Of a DNA stretch of 64,000 nucleotides, positions 1-6,173 are shown in pieces. The position numbers were made by a program, and so were the translations under genes. The notes under the pieces were generated by a model, which saw only the letters and a list, made by a program, of their open reading frames with translations, was not told the origin of the DNA and did not search any database. This DNA is from an uncultured Bacteroidales bacterium. Lineage in GTDB: Bacteria > Bacteroidota > Bacteroidia > Bacteroidales > F082. The stretch is from the NCBI GenBank assembly GCA_946405575.1, contig CAMJHP010000008.1, positions 1 to 64,000 on the forward strand, in the 5' to 3' direction. Every line of letters begins with the position of its first letter. The stretch's first letter is position 1.

Positions 1-103
1 AAGGCTTAGAACCCGAATTGACTAGTTGGAAGGTTGGTTGCTGTGCCCAAGCCATAGGCCCGAAGGCCATGAGGGCGAGGAGGATGAGGGATAGTTTTTT
101 CAT
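1..103 (-). CDS. secreted protein, 5' end only
   Basis: Only the first 34 codons are in the window; the gene runs off the left edge. The start ATG is at 103-101. The visible protein opens with MKK, has a hydrophobic core (LSLILLALMAFGPMA) and a likely signal peptidase I site after Ala-Trp-Ala, followed by QQPTFQLVNSGSKP. The leader closely resembles that of the PNGase F-like protein at 6174-8840 (MKKLSLILMLLAFSFGMNAQ). This makes another exported, possibly T9SS-dependent, protein plausible, but the function cannot be told from the visible part. Confidence 0.7.
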   Translation of the reverse strand, partial: MKKLSLILLALMAFGPMAWAQQPTFQLVNSGSKP

Positions 104-143
104 TTGATTATTGTTTGTTATTGTTGAATTGTTGTCTTGTTGG

Positions 144-281
144 GTTTCCCTTTCAGGGAATGGAGTGTTTGCGTTTTTGTGAAGGACGGCGGCATCAGGC
201 ACTTTCTGGCTTGCCACCACTTCAAGCCGCCGCTTTCCACTCTTGTCTTTCTCTCCATTCCCCGTAGGGGAATCTTGTTTT
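144..281. repeat. intergenic element A bounded by short inverted repeats
   Basis: The left end reads TTTCCCTTTCAGGGAATGGA (145-164), a short hairpin. The right end at 254-281 is TCCATTCC followed by a second short hairpin and GGAATCTTG. The two ends are roughly inverted copies. The interior has a GGCGGC/GCCGCC stem. Matching ends occur at 8969-9044 and 31337-31475, so this is one of three copies of a small non-coding element. The 104-341 gap holds nothing else I can identify. Confidence 0.5.
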
Positions 282-341
282 TCTATCATTTTTTAGTTGT
301 TTAGTTGTTCAGTTGCAGGTCGCTGACTTCTGTGGGTGCTG

Positions 342-1166
342 TTAGGGTAGTGTCGTCCCTTCGGGACGGGTCTGGCGGGGTTTGGGTTGCTGGACGCTGC
401 CGTTTTGCCTTGCTTCATCGATTTCTTTTTGCAGCTGCATGAGTTCATTCATCTTCGAGGAACTCTTGGTGTCTGTGTCCTTTATGCCAGCCTTGATCTG
501 CTTGCGCTCATCGTAGTAGGCTTTTATCTCCTCGTCGGTAACGCCCATGATCTGCTGGCACTGGGCGAACAGATGCTGCATATTCACTAATAGCCCGTTA
601 CAAAGGATGGCATAGCCGCAGAAATCGAAGTCGAGCGTGCGCTTCAGGGAGTAAATGGGCGATTCGGAGGCAATAGCGTTGCTTATCGATTCGCAGACCA
701 TCGTTTTGAAATTATTGCGCAATTGGTAGAAATCCGCCACGTTCTCGGTGAAGAACACATTGCCCACCGTGTTGATCGTCTCGATACTTGACGAGAAGAT
801 TTGCTCGGTGGTCTCCGTAAACCCCGCAGAGGGCATCTGCGAAGCAAGCCGGAACCTCAACACGTCGAACTGAGTGGTGTCTTGTGCAATCTGCCTCTGA
901 ATCAGCATCGACTGGTAGAGCATCGAGTCGGCTTTCTGCACCGACTGCAGCGAGTTGTACATGTCGTACATCACCATCATCACAATCTCGCGCTTCTCAC
1001 GCTGTTTACTGTGGTGGTTGATGATGGCCGCAGTGCCAAAGGTGAGGATGATGGAGATGGAAATACCAAGGACGGTGCGCAGCAGGCTTTGCCAAAAATC
1101 CTTGCCTCCTTTCACTTTCGGGGCGTCGGGTAGCGGGCTTAATGCATCTTGGGTGATTTGTTCCAT
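342..1166 (-). CDS. membrane-anchored protein of unknown function
   Basis: 274 residues. A single transmembrane segment lies at about residues 27-50 (LLRTVLGISISIILTFGTAAII), preceded by a short polar N-terminus and followed by a positively charged stretch (HHSKQREKRE). This predicts a bitopic inner-membrane protein with its bulk outside the cytoplasm or on the basic side. The remainder is mostly helical. The C-terminal 60 residues are charged and coiled-coil-like, ending in a Pro-rich tail. I recognise no catalytic motif or family. It is transcribed divergently from the TPR/AraC-type regulator at 1431, and the shared intergenic region carries four phased direct repeats, so the regulator may control it; that is inference. 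Start ATG at 1166 sits behind a good -7 box (1226-1233). Confidence 0.8.
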   Translation of the reverse strand: MEQITQDALSPLPDAPKVKGGKDFWQSLLRTVLGISISIILTFGTAAIINHHSKQREKREIVMMVMYDMYNSLQSVQKADSMLYQSMLIQRQIAQDTTQFDVLRFRLASQMPSAGFTETTEQIFSSSIETINTVGNVFFTENVADFYQLRNNFKTMVCESISNAIASESPIYSLKRTLDFDFCGYAILCNGLLVNMQHLFAQCQQIMGVTDEEIKAYYDERKQIKAGIKDTDTKSSSKMNELMQLQKEIDEARQNGSVQQPKPRQTRPEGTTLP

Positions 1167-1225
1167 GCTTTGACTTGAATTTATTACTTTTTGGGTATTG
1201 TCACCTAGGTTTGTTTTTAAGGGCG

Positions 1226-1233
1226 CAAAATTA
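1226..1233 (-). promoter_or_regulatory. -7 promoter box for the 342-1166 gene
   Basis: Read on the minus strand this is TAATTTTG, an exact match to the Bacteroidota -7 consensus TAnnTTTG, 60 bases upstream of the start codon. I see no convincing TTG -33 element at the usual spacing. Confidence 0.5.
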
Positions 1234-1266
1234 CACTAAATCAAGATTTTAGCAGGCTATTTCTAT

Positions 1267-1354
1267 TCGGCAATTTGTACATTGGAGTCGGTGATTTGTA
1301 AACTTTTACCAATTAGATTCGGCAAAATGTAAACCAATTCGGCAAAATGTAAAC
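1267..1354. promoter_or_regulatory. four phased direct repeats, candidate operator
   Basis: Copies of TCGGCAAAATGTAAAC start at 1267 (degenerate, TCGGCAATTTGTAC), 1288 (TCGGTGATTTGTAAAC), 1319 and 1339 (identical to each other). The start-to-start distances are 21, 31 and 20 bases, close to 2, 3 and 2 helical turns, so all lie on about the same DNA face. They sit between the divergent 342-1166 gene and the AraC-type regulator. AraC-family proteins commonly bind tandem direct repeats; autoregulation is inferred. Confidence 0.5.
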
Positions 1355-1380
1355 CTATTGCGGTTTTTTCAACAGTCTTG

Positions 1381-1411
1381 TTGGTCAGTGTAGGCAAATG
1401 GATTATTTTTG
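1381..1411 (+). promoter_or_regulatory. promoter of the TPR/AraC-type regulator
   Basis: TTG at 1381-1383, a 20-base spacer, then TATTTTTG at 1404-1411. This fits the Bacteroidota -33/-7 pattern. It sits directly after the phased repeats. It implies transcription begins near 1418, so the in-frame ATG at 1398 cannot be the start codon. Confidence 0.55.
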
Positions 1412-1430
1412 TAGGCAAAACCACGTAACA

Positions 1431-3287
1431 ATGATGCGCATATTTAGTTTTATTGACGCGAGACTGCGAGACTACGGGACTATGACTTGTGACTATGACA
1501 ATGACTGCTTTAACCAAAAGCTGAAACTTCAGCATTCCCGTAAAAGCGACCATGGTCATTGTCAATGGTCATTGTCAAAAAGTCCCGAAGTCCCGTGTCC
1601 CGAAGTCAAAAGATATTGTAGTTTAATTCCGAATACTTACTTATGGTTTGTCATTTCTCTTTTCCTGTGCGGTTGCGGTCAACAACCCCAGCCTGTGCCC
1701 CGTAGCGACCGCTATAGTGTGGACACGCTGAAAAGACTGTCCGCCACCGACCTTGATGCCGCCTATCGGCGTGTCGGCGAAGGCGAACAAAACGGCGAGC
1801 TCTCAGCATTTGAATCGGCCAGCCTGTGCGCCAACCTCACCTACCAATACACCGACAATTACCCCTTGGCGATGGAATACTGCCGTAAGGCACTTGCAGC
1901 CCCTGACGACGCGGACGACGAACAGCTCGTGGAAACACTCTATCTGCTGAGCACTATAGCGGAAGCGGAAAAGGACTTCCAAACCTGCATCAACGCCTGC
2001 TCCGTAGGCAAGGAGGTCGCCCATCGGAACAAGATGAAGTTTGATGAGTATTCATTCGACTTCCTCGTAGGAAAATGCAAACTCGACATGGGTCTGAAAG
2101 ACGAGGGGTTGGCACTCATGTCATCCTCCGTCGACAAGGCCATACAGGTCGTGGACGGTGAGGGTGAATTCGGACACCTTATTTATTCTGTCAACAACCT
2201 GATAAATTGCTATATCATAGTCGACAATATGGAAGATGCGCTTCATGAGTCAAATCTCTTCGAACGTTTGATTAATGAAATGGAGGCCAAATATCCACAG
2301 GCAAAGCCCTATTGCGAACAATGCCGCTTCGACCTCCATTCCAATCGCGCCATCGCCAAAATCACCCTTGGTCGCCCTCAAGAAGCCGAAACCGACTTCG
2401 CCCAAGCCCTTGCCTTCGATTATGCTCAAAGCTATCACGGCGGCGATATGCAGTTGCGTTATTATGCCGCTGCGGGCAACGTGGATTCTGTACTCAGCCT
2501 CTTGAACCGCTTTCCTTACCAAGAAAACGACACGGTGCAAAGGCTCTATTGCAGGAGGCTTCTGCGTCTTGAACAAGCCTATCGCGTGGCGGGCGACACG
2601 GCCATGGCCAACCTGTACCAATGCCGCATCGACACTTTGTCACAACTTATCGACCGAAGGGAACAGGAGCAAGGCACCGCCGTGAATGCCGCAAAATATG
2701 AGACGCAACAATACAAGATGGAATTGGACGACTTGTCGAAGAATACCAAGAAAATGAAAATTGTTTTGGTTGTATTGGTTCTGCTATTGCTGGTGATTAT
2801 TCTCGTCTTGTACTGGAAAAGCAAGCGGAAGATGGCGAAATCGGCTGAGGAACTGAGGCAGAAGACCAAGTCGATGGAGCAGGAGATGACGCGGCTTCAA
2901 AAGCAGGTAAACATCATTGCCCGCGACAACAACCAGACTTCGCCCCAAGCTACCCAACAAGCCGCCAGGTCACTAACGGCCTTCATCGAGGGGCAACAAC
3001 TCTACCTCAACAAGGACCTCTCACGCGCACTGGTAGCCAAAATGATGGGCTGTTCGCATCAAACCATCACCAAGATGCTGAACGAGATACAGCCCGACCT
3101 CTCCTTCCCCGACTACATCAAGGGACTGCGCATTGCCTATGCGCTCAAACTCATCAAGGAGAAACCTGGACTCACCGTGCAGCAAATCGCCGACCAGTCG
3201 GGTTTCTACAGCATCAGCAACTTTGAACGCGCCTTTAAAACGATTACGGGGAAGACTCCAAGGGAGTATATGAAGGGGCAGGAATAG
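1431..3287 (+). CDS. membrane-bound TPR sensor with C-terminal AraC-type DNA-binding domain
   Basis: A one-protein regulator. In order from the chosen start: a poorly conserved N-terminus, a hydrophobic signal segment ending LFLCGCG, a long helical TPR-like region (about residues 90-400), a transmembrane helix (about 442-462, IVLVVLVLLLLVIILVLYW), a coiled coil, and an AraC-type helix-turn-helix (last 100 residues, with SRALVAKMMGCSHQTITKML and the GFYSISNFERAFKTITGKTPREY signature). The TPRs would lie outside the membrane and the DNA-binding domain in the cytoplasm, an architecture common in Bacteroidota. The start is uncertain: ATG 1398 overlaps the promoter, ATG 1431 reads through a non-coding-looking repeat, and TTG 1572 would give a short lipoprotein-like leader. 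The divergent neighbour at 342-1166 is a possible target. The ligand is unknown. Confidence 0.85.
   Translation: MMRIFSFIDARLRDYGTMTCDYDNDCFNQKLKLQHSRKSDHGHCQWSLSKSPEVPCPEVKRYCSLIPNTYLWFVISLFLCGCGQQPQPVPRSDRYSVDTLKRLSATDLDAAYRRVGEGEQNGELSAFESASLCANLTYQYTDNYPLAMEYCRKALAAPDDADDEQLVETLYLLSTIAEAEKDFQTCINACSVGKEVAHRNKMKFDEYSFDFLVGKCKLDMGLKDEGLALMSSSVDKAIQVVDGEGEFGHLIYSVNNLINCYIIVDNMEDALHESNLFERLINEMEAKYPQAKPYCEQCRFDLHSNRAIAKITLGRPQEAETDFAQALAFDYAQSYHGGDMQLRYYAAAGNVDSVLSLLNRFPYQENDTVQRLYCRRLLRLEQAYRVAGDTAMANLYQCRIDTLSQLIDRREQEQGTAVNAAKYETQQYKMELDDLSKNTKKMKIVLVVLVLLLLVIILVLYWKSKRKMAKSAEELRQKTKSMEQEMTRLQKQVNIIARDNNQTSPQATQQAARSLTAFIEGQQLYLNKDLSRALVAKMMGCSHQTITKMLNEIQPDLSFPDYIKGLRIAYALKLIKEKPGLTVQQIADQSGFYSISNFERAFKTITGKTPREYMKGQE
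1455..1613. repeat. GAC-rich imperfect inverted repeat
   Basis: The left half is built of GACTACGGGACTATGAC and GACTTGTGACTATGACAATGA. The right half contains TCATTGTCAATGGTCATTGTC and GAAGTCCCGTGTCCCGAAGTC, which are inverted versions. It has a repeat-element character rather than protein-coding character, although the reading frame of the downstream regulator happens to stay open through it. Related words occur at 10746-10790, 31363-31450 and 49191-49292. Confidence 0.5.
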
Positions 3288-3307
3288 TATCAGTTCACAA
3301 AAACAGG

Positions 3308-3380
3308 AAAATCGGCTCAAATCAGTGCAATTTGAGCCGATTTTTGGTAAAAAACTCCAGCGTTTGCTGGAGTTTTTTTT
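3308..3380. terminator. tandem bidirectional terminator between convergent genes
   Basis: Hairpin 1: AATCGGCTCAAAT pairs with ATTTGAGCCGATT (3309-3343), then TTTTT. Hairpin 2: AAAACTCCAGC pairs with GCTGGAGTTTT (3351-3376), then a run of T. It lies between the stop of the AraC-type regulator (3287) and the stop of the lipoprotein gene (3386). A-runs on the left give T-runs on the other strand, so it can serve both. Confidence 0.85.
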
Positions 3381-3385
3381 GTTCT

Positions 3386-4096
3386 CTATTCCTTTACAAA
3401 TTTTTCACCGTCCCAAAGGTACACGGGCAATTGGTCTCCCTGGTAGGAGTCAAGCCTTACTTTGTCCATGTTGTAATATGCTTCTTCACAATCCCACGGG
3501 TTAAGCCTTACCGTGAGCGACACTGGCGGTTGAAAGTCGTAACAAATAAAATCCACTGGGGATTTTTCGAACATTTTCCTGAACTCTGCAATGTCGTTTT
3601 TGTAGTCTTCCGTTTTATCCGGATTGAGCAACTCGTCCAATGCGGGCTGCGGCAAAATGTCTTTAACCTCATCGGTCAATTCGCCATCTTTGTAGTATTT
3701 GGTCCAAAAATAATACTCCGTGGCACAGCCCGGACCGCCGAAATCGTGAGTAAAAGCTACTAAATAACCGCCGTCATTCAACGGGAAACAGTCCACCTCC
3801 TCACCCGAACTGCAGCCTTCGCATTCTTCATCGTAACTACCTGCTATTGAAAACGGATTGGGACTGTAAGTGTCTTTGATTTCCGGATACAGTTTCTTGA
3901 ACAGTTCTTCCGCCACGTTTTCCATCGGTTCATCATCTTCGACTACCATGTCGGTAAGCTGAGCTTTAACATTGTCTATCGTTGCTTCGACCTTGGCATC
4001 GGTGTTCGAAGTATTCTCGTTGTTCTGATTGTTTCCTCCGCACGAAAACAGGGTCAATACCAGAAGGGATAGGATGGGAATGATTTGTTTTTTCAT
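3386..4096 (-). CDS. lipoprotein of unknown function
   Basis: 236 residues from ATG 4096. The N-terminus MKKQIIPILSLLVLTLFSCGG is a textbook lipoprotein signal with lipobox LFSC and Cys19 as the acylation site, followed by an Asn-rich linker. The mature part is acidic (DDEPMENVAEELFKKLYPEIKD), has four closely spaced cysteines around CEGCSSGEEVDC, and a GGPGCATEYYFW stretch. I recognise no family. A longer in-frame start at 4174 would overlap the proS stop and translate a perfect palindrome (4118-4147), so the lipoprotein start is preferred. It follows proS by 70 bases and may be co-transcribed or separated by that palindrome. Confidence 0.8.
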   Translation of the reverse strand: MKKQIIPILSLLVLTLFSCGGNNQNNENTSNTDAKVEATIDNVKAQLTDMVVEDDEPMENVAEELFKKLYPEIKDTYSPNPFSIAGSYDEECEGCSSGEEVDCFPLNDGGYLVAFTHDFGGPGCATEYYFWTKYYKDGELTDEVKDILPQPALDELLNPDKTEDYKNDIAEFRKMFEKSPVDFICYDFQPPVSLTVRLNPWDCEEAYYNMDKVRLDSYQGDQLPVYLWDGEKFVKE

Positions 4097-4117
4097 GTCG
4101 GTTTTTTGTTTTAAAAA

Positions 4118-4147
4118 TGTAGAGACGTAGCGCGCTACGTCTCTACA
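4118..4147. repeat. perfect 30-bp palindrome
   Basis: Arms TGTAGAGACGTAGCG and its exact complement, with no loop. It lies between proS and the lipoprotein gene. It could act as a hairpin attenuator or be a REP-like element. The same arm motif (GTAGAGACGTnGC) recurs within the sorting-domain coding sequence of four array genes (14407-14432, 18437-18462, 23410-23435, 31583-31608). Confidence 0.8.
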
Positions 4148-4166
4148 AAGGTTTGTCATTTTGTCA

Positions 4167-5894
4167 TTAATCATTAGGCGTCAAAGCCGCAATCATTTCG
4201 GCAATCTTGGCCTTTACCTCGGCAACGACATTATCGGGGTTGAGGTCAGCTTTGAAGCTCTTGTCGCGGCTGGCGAACTCGATGGCATTGCGCTCCAGCG
4301 TCTTCGGGCTGACCACGATGCGCAGCGGCACGCCAAGCAAGTCAGCATCAGAGAACATTACGCCGGCACTGATATTGCGGTCGTCGTAGATGACCTCCAC
4401 GCCTGCTTTCTTCAAGTCTTCGTAGAGCTTGTCGGCCACACGGCGCACGTTCTCGTCGGCGATACGCAGGGCACAAATCTGCACCTGCCAAGGGGCGATG
4501 GTGATGGGCCAGATGGGGCCGTAGTCGTCGTGACTCACCTCGCAGACCGAGGCAATCAAACGGCCCACGCCGATGCCGTAGCAGCCCATAATGGGGTATT
4601 TCAGCGTGTTGTCGCTGTCGAGGTACTGCATGTTCATCGACTCGGTGTACTTGGTGCCGAGTTGGAAGATGTTACCCACCTCGATGCCGCGGCTGATGGT
4701 GATGCTGTGCTTGCCGCACACGGGACAGATGCCGCCAGCGGTGGCCTTGGCCACGCTGTCGTACTTCACCTCGCCGAGGTCGCGGGCCATGTTCATGCCC
4801 TTGTAGTGGTAGTTCTCCTTGTTGGCACCCGCCACGAAGCTGTTCAAGGTCTTCAGCGACTCGTCGTAGACCACGGTGATGCCTTCAGGCAAGCCTTTGG
4901 GGCCGATGAAGCCAGGGCAGATACCCATTTCAGGAGTGACGGTAGCGGCATGCACCTCGGCGCAAAGCAAGTTGCGCAGTTTGGTCTCGTTCACCTCGAG
5001 GTCACCACGCAAGAAGACGATGACCAACGAGTCATCCATGTTACGCTGATACAATACGGCTTTACACGACTGCAGAGGCGACTTGTGAAGGTAGTTGCAC
5101 ACATCTTCGATGGTTTTCTGGTCGGGGGTGTAGACCTCCTCCAAAGGCTCGATGGGGTATTCCTCGTTGTGGACGATGCAGTCGGCGGCTTCGCTGTTGG
5201 AGCGGTAACCGCATTCAGGGCATATGACGATGGTGTCCTCGCCAATGTCGGTGAGCAGCATGAACTCATGCGAGATGCGGCCACCCATCATGCCCGAGTC
5301 GGACTTGACGGCCACGACCTGCGGCACGCCAGCACGGGCAAAGATGCGGTCGTAAGCATGGTAAGCCTTGGCGTAGTATTGCTCCAAGTCCTCTTGCGAG
5401 GTGTGGAAGCTGTAGGCGTCCTTCATCGTGAACTCACGGGTGCGGATCAAGCCGCCGCGCGAACGGGGTTCGTCGCGGAACTTGGTCTGGATCTGGTAGA
5501 TCATGAAGGGGTACTGCGTGTAGCTCTTCGCGGCGTCGCGGGCCAGCTGCACAGCGGCTTCTTCGTGGGTCATGCCCAGCACCATGTCGATGCCGTTACG
5601 ATCCTTGAAGCGAAGCAGCTCCGAGCCGATGCTGTTGTAACGCCCCGACTCCTGCCACAATGAGCCTGGCATAACGACGGGGAACATGACTTCCTGTCCG
5701 TCAATGCGGTCCATCTCCTCACGGATGATGTTTTCTATCTTTTTTGCAATGCGCTTGGCCGGCATGAAGAAGGAAAACAAACCTGTTCCCACCGACTTGA
5801 TATATCCACCACGCACCATCAGCGCCTGACTGTCGAATACGCAGTCGGCCGGTGCCTTCTTGAAACGTTCGCCTAATAATGTTGCAACTTTCAT
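4167..5894 (-). CDS. proS: prolyl-tRNA synthetase
   Basis: Charges tRNA-Pro with proline in the cytoplasm. 575 residues, the usual length for the bacterial-type enzyme with an editing domain (E. coli ProS is 572). Class II motif 2 is at about 139-165 (FRDEPRSRGGLIRTREF, then MKDAYSFH) and motif 3 at about 437-446 (GCYGIGVGRL). Between them, at about 225-393, lies the INS editing domain, flanked by CPEC and CPVC pairs; in this family it hydrolyses mischarged Ala-tRNA-Pro. The C-terminal 110 residues are the anticodon-binding domain (IWPITIAPWQV). ATG 5894 is chosen because a -7 box at 5931-5938 puts the transcript start inside the longer TTG-initiated frame (5951). Confidence 0.97.
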   Translation of the reverse strand: MKVATLLGERFKKAPADCVFDSQALMVRGGYIKSVGTGLFSFFMPAKRIAKKIENIIREEMDRIDGQEVMFPVVMPGSLWQESGRYNSIGSELLRFKDRNGIDMVLGMTHEEAAVQLARDAAKSYTQYPFMIYQIQTKFRDEPRSRGGLIRTREFTMKDAYSFHTSQEDLEQYYAKAYHAYDRIFARAGVPQVVAVKSDSGMMGGRISHEFMLLTDIGEDTIVICPECGYRSNSEAADCIVHNEEYPIEPLEEVYTPDQKTIEDVCNYLHKSPLQSCKAVLYQRNMDDSLVIVFLRGDLEVNETKLRNLLCAEVHAATVTPEMGICPGFIGPKGLPEGITVVYDESLKTLNSFVAGANKENYHYKGMNMARDLGEVKYDSVAKATAGGICPVCGKHSITISRGIEVGNIFQLGTKYTESMNMQYLDSDNTLKYPIMGCYGIGVGRLIASVCEVSHDDYGPIWPITIAPWQVQICALRIADENVRRVADKLYEDLKKAGVEVIYDDRNISAGVMFSDADLLGVPLRIVVSPKTLERNAIEFASRDKSFKADLNPDNVVAEVKAKIAEMIAALTPND

Positions 5895-5930
5895 ATTTTG
5901 TTCTTTTTTGCTTATCCTTTTTTCGGGCTG

Positions 5931-5938
5931 CAAAGGTA
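5931..5938 (-). promoter_or_regulatory. -7 promoter box for proS
   Basis: Minus-strand TACCTTTG matches TAnnTTTG, 37 bases before the ATG. No clear -33 TTG at the usual spacing. Confidence 0.5.
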
Positions 5939-5994
5939 GGGATTTTTTCAATAAGTCTGTGCTTTTTCATCGCTTTACACCTGACTGCCGCTTT

Positions 5995-6074
5995 GCGTCA
6001 TTGCGAGGAACGAAGCAATCCAAGATTATCACCCTTTATCTAGATTGCTTCGTCGTACCTCCTCGCAATGACGC
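5995..6074. repeat. dispersed inverted repeat of the GCGTCATTGCGAGGA type
   Basis: The left arm starts GCGTCATTGCGAGGAACGAA and continues GCAATCCAA. The right arm reads TAGATTGCTTCGTCGTACCT then CCTCGCAATGACGC, its inverted copy with a small internal change. The loop is about 14 bases. I know this sequence type as a widespread intergenic repeat in unrelated bacteria. It lies between the proS promoter and the end of the PNGase F-like gene. Confidence 0.75.
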
Positions 6075-6104
6075 GATGCGCGTATGGGAGCAAAGCCCTT
6101 CAAT

Positions 6105-6139
6105 AAACAACCCCTCATGCCGAAGCAGAGGGGTCGTTT
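6105..6139 (-). terminator. terminator of the PNGase F-like gene / sus locus
   Basis: AAACAACCCCTC (6105-6116) pairs with GAGGGGTCGTTT (6128-6139), with one G-U pair in the minus-strand RNA, around an 11-base loop. It is 35 bases beyond the stop codon at 6174. Confidence 0.75.
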
Positions 6140-6173
6140 ATGTCTAAATAATTTGATTAGGATTAAATATTGT

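Noticed and set aside
4161-5663. A 500-codon plus-strand open frame
   Set aside because: It lies wholly antisense to proS, whose motifs and length are unambiguous. The composition (Val, His, Gly, Ala, Asp-rich) is typical of a reverse-strand shadow.
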